Assembly: GCA_965224735.1 (NCBI GenBank)
Contig: OZ245059.1
Location: 806,001 to 870,000 of the forward strand
Reading direction: 5' to 3'
Source of the DNA: Robiginitomaculum_A sp036478535
GTDB lineage: Bacteria; Pseudomonadota; Alphaproteobacteria; Caulobacterales; Maricaulaceae
DNA length: 64,000 bases
Shown piece after piece: positions 26,473 to 35,637 of this stretch (the stretch's first letter is position 1; the number at the start of each line of letters is the position of its first letter). A model generated the notes under the pieces. It was not told where the DNA came from, did not search any database, and saw only the letters and a list, made by a program, of their open reading frames with translations. A program made the translations under genes and the position numbers.

Positions 26473-27603
26473 CTAAAGACTATCGGTAATTAATCTATGA
26501 GAAGCGCCAAGATAGTCGACGCTTTGCATTTCCATGAGCCTGGATGCGGTGCGGGCAAATTCAAACCTGCCATCCCCGTTTTGATAAAGGTTACCTGGCG
26601 CACTCGCGGCTGATAAAATGAGCTTGGTGCGACTTTCATAAAGCGCGTCTATAAGCGTGACAAATCGTTTTGCTTCATTGCGTTTGTCTGGGCTTAATAT
26701 TGGTACATTTTCTAGGATAAGTGTGCCAAACATTTGGGCGATGGCTAGATAATCGGCAGGGCCTAATGCAGCGGCGCACAATTTATTAAAGTTGCTCCTT
26801 GCAATCCCAGACGCACTTTGAATGTTAAGCGTTCGCCCTTGAACATTGAGCGTGGTAATGGCGGGTTTTACGGGACGAATGAGTCTTTGCCACGCCGCTT
26901 CAATGCCTTTATCAGCATCACTATCAAGGGGGTAATAATAAACGGGCGCGCGTTTTAGTTTCCGCAACCTGTGGTCTTCATTACCAGCAAAATTAAAGAT
27001 CTCAAGCTTTTCCTTAAGCAGTTTTATGAAAGGTAAGAATAGTTTGCGGTTTAGCCCGTCTTTATAAAGATCCTTTGGCGGGCGGTTAGACGTTGCGATG
27101 ATCACCACGCCGCGCCCAAGCAGCGCACTAAAAAGGCGGCTTATAATCATGGCATCCGTAATATCTGTGACTTGAAATTCGTCAAAACATAAAACATGCG
27201 CGCGATCCGCAATGGCTTTGGCGGTTGGGGCGATAGGGTCATCTCCCGCGCTGCGGATATAATTAGGCTGTTTTTTTCGTGCCTTATTGTCAAGTTTTCT
27301 CCATGCGGCGATTCGTTTGTGAACGTCTTGCATGAAAGCGTGAAAATGGACACGCTGTTTTTTTTGTACCTTTAGTTCTTCATAAAAAACATCCATGAGC
27401 ATAGATTTTCCACGCCCGACATTACCCCAAAGATATAGGCCTTTGGGGGGGGCATTAGATCCGCTAAAAAGAGTTCGTTTTGGTGTATATGATTTTAGCG
27501 TAGATAACCGCTTATCAAGGGCTTGCGCGGCTTTGAACTGCATGTCGTCTTGGCGCAAAACGTTTGCGTTAATTTTAGCGTTTAAATATGCTTTCACGCT
27601 CAT
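26473..27603 (-). CDS. zapE: cell division ATPase ZapE (AFG1 family)
   Basis: ZapE is an AAA-type ATPase acting on the Z ring under stress, related to mitochondrial AFG1. The 376-residue protein has Walker A in LWGNVGRGKSMLMD, HFHAFMQDVHKRI and Walker B in VLCFDEFQVTDI. I chose the ATG at 27603 (MSVKAYLNAK), directly after a small upstream gene; a longer in-frame start overlaps that gene. Confidence 0.9.
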   Translation of the reverse strand: MSVKAYLNAKINANVLRQDDMQFKAAQALDKRLSTLKSYTPKRTLFSGSNAPPKGLYLWGNVGRGKSMLMDVFYEELKVQKKQRVHFHAFMQDVHKRIAAWRKLDNKARKKQPNYIRSAGDDPIAPTAKAIADRAHVLCFDEFQVTDITDAMIISRLFSALLGRGVVIIATSNRPPKDLYKDGLNRKLFLPFIKLLKEKLEIFNFAGNEDHRLRKLKRAPVYYYPLDSDADKGIEAAWQRLIRPVKPAITTLNVQGRTLNIQSASGIARSNFNKLCAAALGPADYLAIAQMFGTLILENVPILSPDKRNEAKRFVTLIDALYESRTKLILSAASAPGNLYQNGDGRFEFARTASRLMEMQSVDYLGASHRLITDSL

Positions 27604-27604
27604 A

Positions 27605-27781
27605 TTATTTGCTGCCCAGATTATAGACTGCAAAATCTTTGCGAATTAAGGCATTTGTTTTGCGGCTATTGCCAACAACGGCTTTCCAATTCCCATCCGC
27701 ATCTTGCCAAATTAAAGTGGGGAAAATCATGTTAACGCCATTTTCTTTTAAAAAAATTAAGAGAAGTTTTTTTGCAAGCAT
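27605..27781 (-). CDS. small conserved-looking protein upstream of zapE (58 aa)
   Basis: A 58-codon frame starts at an ATG preceded by ATAAGGAAAGCGC, a good Shine-Dalgarno, and ends one base before the zapE ATG. This strongly suggests a two-gene operon. The product begins MLAKKLLLIFLKENG and contains LIWQDADGNWKAVVGNSR. I do not recognise a family. Confidence 0.55.
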   Translation of the reverse strand: MLAKKLLLIFLKENGVNMIFPTLIWQDADGNWKAVVGNSRKTNALIRKDFAVYNLGSK

Positions 27782-28104
27782 GCGCTTTCCTTATAGAATT
27801 TGCGGCGGTGGTAATGATAAAGAATAGGAGGCAAGGGCTAGCAAGGTAAAGGTTAAAAAGCAGAAAACCTAAAACAGGGCGGAATTGGTTATTTTGTCCA
27901 TAAAAATACAATTCCTTTTTGTACTAAAATTTTTAGCAAAGATAACGTGCGCATAATAAGATTTTTTCGGTGTAAAGAAAACTTTCCTTTAGGCTGTGCT
28001 TATGTTAGGTTAACTATTGTTAATCGTAAAGTGTGTCTATATTAGGGCACAATAAAGTTTTTTGGGGGGCTTGGAGATAGCCCAATATAATATTGGAGAA
28101 TAAA
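27782..28104 (+). other. AT-rich region upstream of channel-like gene
   Basis: This divergent gap between the zapE operon and the next gene is AT-rich and probably holds promoters for both. GGAG at 28095 is the Shine-Dalgarno of the following gene. No RNA gene or repeat is evident. Confidence 0.4.
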
Positions 28105-29352
28105 ATGGAAAACACTACAGATATCACGAGGATTGTAACCAATCCTATCGGTGATTTGATGGAAAAAATTGGTTTGCCAGAATCAATCGCGCCCTATATA
28201 ACGGCTGCAGTCGTTATTTTTATTGGGCTCGTTATCGCTTGGCTTATTTCAAAAGTTATAGCAAGTGCAATTAACGGCACAGGCCTTGGTAAAAAAGCCC
28301 GAACAACAGGCGGAAATATCGGTAAATCACTGGCAAAAGCTGCTTTTTGGATTATTTGGCTTATGTTTATTCTTTCTGCACTCAGCGGATTTGAAGCGTT
28401 ATCAGGTGCAGGCAAACCACTTGCCGCTCTAAACAGTATGATGACAAAAATCTTCGAATTTATGCCAAATATTATCGTTGGTTTACTTATTGGTGTCGTT
28501 GGTTGGATAATCTCTAATGTAGCCCGCATCACGACAACAAGTACTTTGGAAGCGATGCAAGTAGATAGAATTGTTAACAAATTTAATGTTAATGATGAAG
28601 AAAGTTCAAGCAATACGATCGCGAAAGCGCTTGGCGGTTTAGTGTTTGGTATCTTGTTGTTATTGTTCTCTGGGGAAGCGTTCGCAAAAATAGGCCTTAC
28701 TGATATTAGTGCGATGCTAAAACAAATTACTGGGTATCTACCTGAAGTATTTGGTGCAACGGCTATCTTGGTTATTTCGGTTATTATTGCTCGTTTTGTC
28801 GCAAAACTTGCAAACAACATTCTACCAAGTATTGGGTTTGATAGTACGATCCGTTCAATCGGTGGTCTTAATGGCGAAAGTAGTGTCAGTGGTACAGCAC
28901 CATCCAAAATAATTGGTATGCTGGCTTTTGTTAGCATATCTTTAATGGGTTTAATGGCTGCATTTAGATCGCTTGGTATTCAGGAAATTACTAACATTTT
29001 TGAAATTGTCCTTTCCTTTGGCGGTAGGATTACTGTTGGGTTAATTATCATTGGTATTGGTTTCTTTATTGCTGGTTTTATTGGCCGTATCGGCGCGCAG
29101 GCTTGGGGCGAAAAAGCAGGTAATGTAATTAAGTATGCTACTATCGTGTTGATTACTTTTATGGGTCTTGGCGAGATGAACATTGGCGGTGGAATCGTTG
29201 CAACAGCGTTTGGTTCTTTTGTTTATGCTGCTGCATTTGCAGCTGGGGTTGGCGGCGCGATTGCCTTTGGCCTTGGCGGCCGCGAATGGGCAAAGGGCAA
29301 GCTTAACACTTGGGCTCCGGTTAAACGCAAAACCGTAGCAAAAAACAAATAA
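28105..29352 (+). CDS. TM-helix-repeat membrane protein, mechanosensitive-channel-like
   Basis: The 415-residue protein has about nine to ten hydrophobic helices, arranged as repeats of a conserved TM helix found in CmpX/MscS-related proteins (AAVVIFIGLVIAWLISKVI, FMPNIIVGLLIGVVGWIIS, RITVGLIIIGIGFFIAGFIG). It has no recognisable soluble MscS beta-domain, so gating by tension is inference. ATG at 28105 follows TTGGAG. It is followed by a T-rich hairpin. Confidence 0.75.
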   Translation: MENTTDITRIVTNPIGDLMEKIGLPESIAPYITAAVVIFIGLVIAWLISKVIASAINGTGLGKKARTTGGNIGKSLAKAAFWIIWLMFILSALSGFEALSGAGKPLAALNSMMTKIFEFMPNIIVGLLIGVVGWIISNVARITTTSTLEAMQVDRIVNKFNVNDEESSSNTIAKALGGLVFGILLLLFSGEAFAKIGLTDISAMLKQITGYLPEVFGATAILVISVIIARFVAKLANNILPSIGFDSTIRSIGGLNGESSVSGTAPSKIIGMLAFVSISLMGLMAAFRSLGIQEITNIFEIVLSFGGRITVGLIIIGIGFFIAGFIGRIGAQAWGEKAGNVIKYATIVLITFMGLGEMNIGGGIVATAFGSFVYAAAFAAGVGGAIAFGLGGREWAKGKLNTWAPVKRKTVAKNK

Positions 29353-29371
29353 TGATTTCTTTGAAATAAAT

Positions 29372-29406
29372 TAAAAAGGCTGGGCTTGTCCTGGCTTTTT
29401 TTTTAT
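29372..29406 (+). terminator. probable terminator after channel-like gene
   Basis: AAAAAG ... CTTTTT arms flank an imperfect GC-containing stem and run into a long T tract (through 29404). The inner stem has mismatches, so strength is uncertain. Confidence 0.5.
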
Positions 29407-29499
29407 CAAATTTATTGCCGCATGGGCTCAAGAATGATTGTGCTTTTTTTTATATGGGGGTAAGATTTACGCAAATCTAAACCATGAATGGAGAGAAAA

Positions 29500-30468
29500 A
29501 TGGCAAGAGCAAAAATAGCCCTTATTGGCGCTGGTATGATCGGTGGAACTTTGGCTCATGTTGCGGCGCGCGAAGATATTGGTGATATCGTTATGTTTGA
29601 TATTTTCAAAGGCCCTGCGCAAGGTAAGGCTCTGGATTTAAACCAAGCCAGCGCTATCTTCTCAAATGATAGTAATTTCAAAGGCACGGATGATTATGCC
29701 GATATTGCGGGCGCTGATGTTGTTATCATCACAGCGGGTTTCCCTCGCAAGCCTGGCATGAGCCGCGATGATCTTGTTTCAAAAAACTTGGGCGTAATTA
29801 AACAGGTTGCGGCAGGTATTAAAGAATACGCGCCCAAGGCTTTCGTTATCTGTATCACCAACCCGCTCGATGCAATGGTTTGGGCCTTACAAAAATTTTT
29901 GGGCATACAGCCGCGCAAAGTTGTCGGCATGGCGGGTGTTTTGGACAGTTCTCGTTTCCGTTATTTCTTGGCGGAGGAATTTAATGTTTCGATCGAAGAT
30001 GTAACAGCGTTCGTTCTAGGCGGTCATGGCGATAGTATGGTGCCGCTTGTGCGCTATTCCACCGTTGCTGGTATCCCGCTCCCTGACATGATTAAAATGA
30101 AATGGACAACGCAGGAGCGCATTGACGCCATTGTTGATCGTACTCGCAAGGGCGGCGGTGAAATTGTTGGTCTTTTGGGCAATGGTTCAGCCTATTATGC
30201 GCCTGCAGAAAGCGCCATAGAAATGGCAAAATCATACCTGAAAGACAAACGCCGCATTTTGCCATGCGCTGTTAGGTTGTCTGGCCAAATCGCAGGTGTT
30301 CGCGGTCTTTATGTTGGCGCTCCAGCCGTTATCGGTAAGCGCGGCGTTGAGAAAGTTCTCAATATTCGCCTGAATAAAACCGAGCGCGAGGGCTTCCTGA
30401 ACTCCGTCGCTGCCGTCGAAAGTCTTATGGCAGACTGCCAAGGTATGGATCCAGATTTGAAGGGTTAG
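29500..30468 (+). CDS. mdh: malate dehydrogenase
   Basis: This NAD-dependent malate dehydrogenase of the TCA cycle is the LDH-like type typical of alphaproteobacteria. The 322-residue protein has the Rossmann motif LIGAGMIGGTLAHV, the active-site loop AGFPRKPGMSRDDL with malate-specific arginines, and the catalytic histidine in GGHGDSMVPL. ATG at 29500 is preferred to 29488 because GGAGAG then serves as Shine-Dalgarno. Confidence 0.96.
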   Translation: MARAKIALIGAGMIGGTLAHVAAREDIGDIVMFDIFKGPAQGKALDLNQASAIFSNDSNFKGTDDYADIAGADVVIITAGFPRKPGMSRDDLVSKNLGVIKQVAAGIKEYAPKAFVICITNPLDAMVWALQKFLGIQPRKVVGMAGVLDSSRFRYFLAEEFNVSIEDVTAFVLGGHGDSMVPLVRYSTVAGIPLPDMIKMKWTTQERIDAIVDRTRKGGGEIVGLLGNGSAYYAPAESAIEMAKSYLKDKRRILPCAVRLSGQIAGVRGLYVGAPAVIGKRGVEKVLNIRLNKTEREGFLNSVAAVESLMADCQGMDPDLKG

Positions 30469-30514
30469 TTTCTCTCAATGTGTTAAAATACAAAAGATAG
30501 GCCATAATAGCGGC

Positions 30515-31516
30515 CTACTCTCTTAGAACCAAACAGCGCATAGCATAAATATTATCGCTCCTTTGGGAGAGAAAAATAGGATCATTGCTGGGCTCGCCAA
30601 CAAGAGGATCACGAATAAGATAGTCTTGCCCTGAGTGCCCGACAATTATGACCCAATGGATAAAACCGCTTGCGAGCCGAATTTTGATAATAGGATAACC
30701 GTTTTGTGCCGCGCAATTTCGGATAGTCGTATGGCTTGGGTTTGCATTGATAATGGCATGAACGCGCCCATTTGTGGCGGGTTCTAATCGGTTCCATATT
30801 AACAAGCCCGTATTGGTAAATCCGTCATACTTTTCAAGACGGTCTTCCATTTCTCCTGGTGTAATTTTGGTTTGCATAAGATTGGATGCGGCCATAGCAA
30901 CACTTGTAATTGTACAACCGAAATTAAACAGAGCTTGTGATGTTTTCCCAATAGGATCATAGCCCCAATCAATATTGTCTTGACGAAATGAATAGGCATC
31001 GTTGAGCATAAATGTAGAAGGTTTAGACAGTGCAGGCTTTAGGGTTGGGGCTATATTAATTCTGTTATTAATCTTGGGGGTTACTTCGAGTACAGTGGTG
31101 TCAGGTTTTTTTTGGGATATTGTGGCCTTAGTAGGCACACTATCAATAATGGATGGCGTTCTGGCAATTATCGTGGCTTTAGTAGGCGCGTTATCAATAA
31201 TGAATGGCGTTCTGGCAATTATCGTGGTCTTAGTAGGCGCGTTATCAATAATGAATGGTGTTCTGGCAATTATCGTGGTCTTAGTAGGCGCGTTATCAAT
31301 AATGAATGGTGTTCTGGCAATTATCGTGGTCTTAGTAGGCGCGCTATCAATAATGGATGGCGTTCTGGCAATTATAGATATGTCTGCCGCTGGAGATATG
31401 CGGGCAAGCGTACTGCGTATAACAAAAAAACTTGCCAGAGCAATCAAAATAGAAAGTAAGCAAAAAGATAGTAAATCAAATTTATTATTAGCATGGAATT
31501 TATGGCTTTTATGCAT
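30515..31516 (-). CDS. membrane-anchored C39-like cysteine peptidase with repeats
   Basis: This 333-residue protein has an N-terminal membrane helix (LLSFCLLSILIALASFFVI), then about five 17-residue repeats (IIARTPFIIDNAPTK), then a C39-2-like domain. In that domain the cysteine of FGCTITSVAMAASN, the histidine in HWVIIVG and the aspartate in IRDPLVG form a plausible papain-like triad. It is not the ATP-binding exporter type. ATG at 31516 follows GGGAG. The repeats probably make a spacer between membrane and enzyme. Substrate unknown. Confidence 0.7.
   Translation of the reverse strand: MHKSHKFHANNKFDLLSFCLLSILIALASFFVIRSTLARISPAADISIIARTPSIIDSAPTKTTIIARTPFIIDNAPTKTTIIARTPFIIDNAPTKTTIIARTPFIIDNAPTKATIIARTPSIIDSVPTKATISQKKPDTTVLEVTPKINNRINIAPTLKPALSKPSTFMLNDAYSFRQDNIDWGYDPIGKTSQALFNFGCTITSVAMAASNLMQTKITPGEMEDRLEKYDGFTNTGLLIWNRLEPATNGRVHAIINANPSHTTIRNCAAQNGYPIIKIRLASGFIHWVIIVGHSGQDYLIRDPLVGEPSNDPIFLSQRSDNIYAMRCLVLRE
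31126..31376. repeat. 51-bp tandem repeat, about five copies
   Basis: Five near-identical 51-bp units (about 31126, 31177, 31228, 31279, 31330) encode the 17-residue repeats of the C39-like protein. The internal three are almost identical; the outer two have diverged. Unit length keeps frame, so copy number can vary without breaking the gene. Confidence 0.92.
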
Positions 31517-32259
31517 TTTTCTCCCTTCATTTTTGATATTTAAGGCATTTTTGATATTTAAGGCGCAATTGTGAAAAATATAAGGCACTTGTTAAATAAA
31601 AGTGACGATATGGAAAACGAACTTTGCAGTGGTATGCGCGAAACTGGACTTGTTGGGTTATCAATGTCACCGCCTGTGGTTTTAGTGTGCATGGCGACCT
31701 TGTCCTGTAAGCCTGTGACAGCTATGAAGATATGCTGTTCTTAGCCCTGTGAATCAATTTAAAGCCAGTTTGCAGGCTCCAGTAATACCATATTTAGGGA
31801 TTCTCATAAGTAGAGCGATTTAAGTGGCCATCATGGCCAATTTTTGTTTAGAATAGCATCTTACCAGTTCCAGCTCGACAAAACCGCGCATGGACGGCAT
31901 GTCGTAAGGCGCTTCTTCTTGTGAGCATAATCCAAAAACGCAAAATTTTGCTGAACCATAACAAACCCTACAAATTTCTTGAAAATATCTATACTATAAA
32001 ATTGAAATGGTTGTTCAGAGCTTCCCTAACCAGGCATACCGTTGTTTTCATCATCAATCATCAACGTCGAAAGATCAGCGGGAATATTTTGCGGGCTCTG
32101 CGAATATAAATTCGTTGCAGCATTCATGATATTAGTCTCCCCTACACAATAATGGACTTAATAATGAACTTAGAGAAAAATATAGTTTCGATAAAAAGAC
32201 ACCTTACAAATGTAATGTATCAATGCATCTCAATTTTGATGATACAGCCTAAAGTCTGT
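31517..32259. other. 743-nt gap with IS remnants
   Basis: Apart from the IS5 remnant annotated separately, the segment near 31796-31815 resembles the IS3-type terminus at 41700-41735 (ATTTA-GGG-nTCTCATAAGTAGA). Positions 31600-31780 hold no recognisable gene. A 62-codon plus-strand frame at 31921 lies within the IS5 remnant and is not supported. Confidence 0.5.
31862..32033 (-). mobile_element. IS5-family remnant with internal deletion
   Basis: Read on the minus strand, FLDYAHKKK (N terminus of the IS5 transposase at 47139) is joined out of frame to EEAPYDMPSMRGFVELEL, which matches a downstream part of the same protein (EEALYDMRFMREFCGLEL). The outer end carries TTGTTCAGAGCTTCCCTA (from about 32015), matching the right terminus of the IS5 copy at 48250. 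It is a collapsed copy. Confidence 0.7.
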
Positions 32260-33435
32260 CTATTTTGCGCTATCAATCCAGCCGCCGCCTAACACGCGCG
32301 ATGGGACATCCCCGTCATAAAACACGCAGGCTTGCCCTGGCGCTATGCCTTCTTCTGGGCTTGCCAAATCCACGACAATTTCATTGCCCAATGCGGTGAA
32401 TATTGCAGGAACAGGCGGGCGCATAGACCGAGTTTTAACGAGTATATTTCGTCCGTCCAGCGCCTGCTCAAACAATCCCGCACCCAGCCAATTCACATCT
32501 TTTATGTATATACGCGATTTCTCAAGTCTTTTGCGCGGGCCAACAATAACTTGGTTTTTGCCCGCATCAAGCCGCAAAACATAGAGCGGATTTTGGCCGC
32601 TCCCATCTGGAATGCCAAGCCCGCGCCTTTGCCCGATCGTATAATGCAGTATGCCTTCATGTTGCCCTAGCAGGCTTCCGTCCGCATGCAAAATATCGCC
32701 AGATTTAGCCGCGTCTGGGCGCAGTTTCTTAATCACGTCCGTATATTTTCCCTCGGGCACAAAGCATATATCTTGGCTATCGGGTTTATTGGCAACGCTC
32801 AGGCCAAGCTCTATTGCCATAGCGCGCGTTACGGATTTATCTTGCGCACCCAAAGGAAAGCGCAAAAAATCAAGTTGCTCCTGCGTTGTTGTAAACAAGA
32901 AATAAGATTGATCTTTGCTTTCGTCTATGGCGCGGTGCAGCTCTGCTTTGCCATGATTATCTATGCGCCGAATATAATGCCCCGTCGCCATGCAGTCTGC
33001 ACCAAGCTCTTTAGCCACCCGCAACAAATCGCGAAACTTAACTGTCTGATTGCAACGCACGCACGGGATCGGCGTTGCGCCCTTAAGATAGGTATCGACG
33101 AAATCATTCATAACCCCATCGCTAAATTTACTCTCATAATCGAGTACATAATGTGGGAAGTTATGAGACTCGGCCACACGGCGTGCATCATATATATCCT
33201 GGCCAGAGCAACACGCTTTGGCTTTTTTTATCGCCGCGCCATGGTCGTAAAGCTGCAGAGTAATTCCGATAACCTCATAGCCTTCTTTCGCAAGCATAGC
33301 CGCACATACGGAGCTATCCACTCCGCCCGACATGGCGACAACTACGCGCGTATCCTTTGGCGCTTTGTCAAAGCCTAAGGAATTAGGTGCGTTTTTTAAT
33401 GATTGGTTCACAGATTTACTCATTTGCGTATGCAT
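32260..33435 (-). CDS. mnmA: tRNA-specific 2-thiouridylase MnmA
   Basis: MnmA thiolates U34 of tRNA Glu, Gln and Lys. The 391-residue protein has the PP-loop SGGVDSSVCAAML, catalytic cysteines in PIPCVRCNQTVKF and DICFVPEG, and the GLGIPDGSG-type RNA-binding region. Two possible starts (33435 and 33423) differ by four residues. Confidence 0.95.
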   Translation of the reverse strand: MHTQMSKSVNQSLKNAPNSLGFDKAPKDTRVVVAMSGGVDSSVCAAMLAKEGYEVIGITLQLYDHGAAIKKAKACCSGQDIYDARRVAESHNFPHYVLDYESKFSDGVMNDFVDTYLKGATPIPCVRCNQTVKFRDLLRVAKELGADCMATGHYIRRIDNHGKAELHRAIDESKDQSYFLFTTTQEQLDFLRFPLGAQDKSVTRAMAIELGLSVANKPDSQDICFVPEGKYTDVIKKLRPDAAKSGDILHADGSLLGQHEGILHYTIGQRRGLGIPDGSGQNPLYVLRLDAGKNQVIVGPRKRLEKSRIYIKDVNWLGAGLFEQALDGRNILVKTRSMRPPVPAIFTALGNEIVVDLASPEEGIAPGQACVFYDGDVPSRVLGGGWIDSAK

Positions 33436-33697
33436 AGAAACCTAAATTAGGGAAACTTTACCATGACGTCTAGGGGAAGTTGCATTTGTCTTTGCTCAAA
33501 AGGTTAAAGAAACCATGCAAAAACATTCAATAGAATCAAAACTTTATAAAAATAGCAATACTTTTTTAAGGATATTTATTTCCATTAACCTTTGTAAATA
33601 TTTGTTTTTATTGAGTTATTTTTTCTTTGTTAGGTTTTTTTTTACACGTTGCTCGTATAACAGCATTATAGAAACTCAAAATACAATACACGGAATT

Positions 33698-33733
33698 TTA
33701 GGTGGTAAAGAGAACTTAGGTGGTAAAGAGAAC
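33698..33733. repeat. 18-bp tandem duplication before sciP
   Basis: TTAGGTGGTAAAGAGAAC occurs twice head to tail (33698-33715, 33716-33733), ending directly at the sciP start codon, so the ribosome site is duplicated. Confidence 0.92.
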
Positions 33734-33734
33734 A

Positions 33735-33992
33735 ATGAAAAGAGAAAACGTTGTCATAGGTCCAGAGGGTACACCCCTCACATTGGCAGATTTGCCAAAG
33801 CCAGACACTGTGCGCTGGGTTATTCGCCGCAAGGCCGAAGTGGTCGCAGCGGTTCGCGGGGGATTATTAACACTGGAAGGAGCTTGTAATCGGTACGGTT
33901 TGTCGTCAGAAGAATTTATGACTTGGCAACGTTCCATCGAGTCGTACGGCATTTCAGGATTGCGCACAACGCGTATTCAACAATACAGATAA
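33735..33992 (+). CDS. sciP: CtrA inhibitor protein SciP (DUF1153)
   Basis: SciP is a small DNA-binding protein that restrains CtrA-dependent transcription in the alphaproteobacterial cell cycle. The 85-residue protein has the family blocks IGPEGTPLTLADLPKPDT, RWVIRRKAEVVAAVRGG and GISGLRTTRIQQYR. ATG at 33735 gives the usual length; an upstream GTG lies inside the tandem repeat. Its presence implies a CtrA-type cell-cycle circuit. Confidence 0.93.
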   Translation: MKRENVVIGPEGTPLTLADLPKPDTVRWVIRRKAEVVAAVRGGLLTLEGACNRYGLSSEEFMTWQRSIESYGISGLRTTRIQQYR

Positions 33993-34200
33993 TTCTAAAG
34001 TAAAAGGATAGGGAAAGAGCCACCGTTGAACGCAACTTTGGCAGTGGTTTTCTTTGGTTTTCTTTTGCCTTTAAACAGTCAAAATGGTTCAAGTTTTCTC
34101 GGTTTTTGCGCTTTGTTTATCAAAATTTTAAGCCTTATTTCCTATACTTGTTTGAGTTGAAGATGCCAAAAGAGCGTCTCGAAGTATAAATGGTGGTGGT

Positions 34201-34926
34201 ATGCGTATCGAAGATTTTCGGCCAGCGGGGCGGCTTGTTCCTGTGTTTTCAGCTCATGATGGACTAGCGAGTGCAAGCTTGGTTCTAGCCCTTTCAAAAG
34301 CGGCGGCCGCGCGCGGGGAAACCGTGCTTATGCTTGATGTTATGGACGGCGCCTTGCTTGCAGAGGCAGGTATTATTGCGCGCGTAAACCTTGGTGATGT
34401 TTTGTACTGTGGCGCAGATATAAAAGATGCGAAATACATTTCAAACAACGAAGATTTTACAGTGGCAAATGCGGGGGATGCTAATTTGGATGCACTACTT
34501 GGCTCAATGGCAGCGCTCTCGCTTGGTTATGACTGGGTATTTGTTGGCGCGCCTATGGGATGCACGCCAGCTCATATTAGACTAGCGGGTGCTAGCGACG
34601 CATCTTTGCTTTCGTATGCCAGTGCGCGCGACCAATTTATGCGCGCCTATTGGATGCTCGATGTGGTGCGGGCGTGCAGTCCAAAATTTGATCCGCTTAT
34701 GATTGTTGATGGATCAAAAAAAGCAGGCACAGAAGAAGTGGTATCAGAAGAAGAATGCTTGGAAACCTATGATTTGTTCGCAGGGACAGTCCGCGATTTT
34801 TTAGGAGCCCCACCAGCCCTTGGCGGCATCATTTTCCAAAAACAGGATGCAGTCGCTATAGCACCTGCCCTACTCGAAGCTCTGCGCGCGGAAACAAAAG
34901 ACACACACAGAAAAATTTCTGCATAA
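34201..34926 (+). CDS. MinD/ParA-like protein lacking Walker A lysine
   Basis: The 241-residue protein resembles the MinD/ParA fold: VPVFSAHDGLASASLVLALS aligns with the deviant Walker A region, followed by GETVLMLDVMDGALLAEAG (switch-like) and DWVFVGAPMG. The signature lysines of KGGxGKT are absent, so ATP hydrolysis is unlikely. It follows sciP after about 200 nt. A role in positioning or cell-cycle control is speculation. Confidence 0.6.
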   Translation: MRIEDFRPAGRLVPVFSAHDGLASASLVLALSKAAAARGETVLMLDVMDGALLAEAGIIARVNLGDVLYCGADIKDAKYISNNEDFTVANAGDANLDALLGSMAALSLGYDWVFVGAPMGCTPAHIRLAGASDASLLSYASARDQFMRAYWMLDVVRACSPKFDPLMIVDGSKKAGTEEVVSEEECLETYDLFAGTVRDFLGAPPALGGIIFQKQDAVAIAPALLEALRAETKDTHRKISA

Positions 34927-34935
34927 AAAAAACAC

Positions 34936-34955
34936 AACCCAGAAACGGGTTTTCC
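34936..34955 (+). terminator. weak terminator after MinD-like gene
   Basis: A 5-bp stem AACCC/GGGTT around AGAAAC, preceded by an A tract and followed by TTTCC. Confidence 0.4.
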
Positions 34956-34995
34956 ATTTCTCAACGTTAATATAGCTAATCCTATTTATTTTGAT

Positions 34996-35207
34996 TTAAG
35001 TTATATGGTTGGCAAATAGATTCTCAACTGTGCATTTGAGTTTCCTGATTTGTTCTATTGGATTCAGGTATGGTGGGTTTAGGTCTGGCGAATATGGGGG
35101 CAGGTATTGCAGAAGGTATTGCAGAAGGTATTGCAGTGTGTGCCCGCTCTCGTAATGGCTATCTGGATATCCTTACGCTTGTGGAATGTGGCCTCGCCTC
35201 CATCACT
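34996..35207 (-). pseudogene. IS630-family transposase remnant
   Basis: On the minus strand, ATFHKRKDIQIAITRAG is followed, after a frameshift, by LPPYSPDLNP and IEQIRKLKCTVENLF, the C-terminal DDE region of an IS630 transposase. PYLNP is an inserted partial copy of the SPDLNP block. A 12-bp tandem repeat (about 35103-35136, three copies) encodes LQYLLQYLLQYL at the join. It is nonfunctional and touches the 3' end of the neighbouring membrane gene. Confidence 0.75.
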
Positions 35208-35637
35208 TATGAAAACAGGGATTAAACTTCACTCCTATATTGCGTGCAAGTTTGTGACCCATATAGCCACCTATGGAGGTGGTAAAAAGCCCAGTCATGC
35301 TAAAGGACAAAATTGTAGTCGTGGCGACATAATTGATAAGGTCTATTTTGCTAGTATCAAACACAGCCATTAAAATACTCAAGATTGGATACGCAAACAA
35401 AACGGCGCTCACCCCCGCCCAAGCGCCACGAAACTTTGTTTCGCGCTTGGGCATAATCAAGAACCAAGAGATAAAGCTCGTCGCACCAATGGATGAAGCG
35501 GCACACAAAGCAATAGCAAATGCATCCTTGCTCAGAGATTTGCTGACAATGCTCATAATGACCAGCGTAAATAAAGCCGCCGTTAACATTGCCAAAAGAA
35601 CGAATTTGCGCCCGCGTCTTGCTGTTCCGTTATCCAT
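35203..35637 (-). CDS. small membrane protein, probably truncated by IS
   Basis: The 144-residue protein has four hydrophobic segments (FVLLAMLTAALFTLVIM, FAIALCAASSIGATSFISW, AGVSAVLFAYPILSILMAV, TTILSFSMTGLFTTSI) and a strong Shine-Dalgarno (GGAGGG) before the ATG. The final residues NPCFHK fall in IS630 remnant sequence, so the native C terminus seems lost. I do not recognise the family. Confidence 0.6.
   Translation of the reverse strand: MDNGTARRGRKFVLLAMLTAALFTLVIMSIVSKSLSKDAFAIALCAASSIGATSFISWFLIMPKRETKFRGAWAGVSAVLFAYPILSILMAVFDTSKIDLINYVATTTILSFSMTGLFTTSIGGYMGHKLARNIGVKFNPCFHK

Noticed and set aside
31126..31376. Regular repeats considered as a CRISPR array
   Set aside because: Units are contiguous 51-bp tandem copies without unique spacers and encode protein repeats.
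31002..31574. 190-codon plus-strand frame with a repeated hydrophobic unit
   Set aside because: It is the antisense of the 51-bp repeats in the C39-like gene; the coding strand has a ribosome site, a membrane anchor and an enzyme domain.
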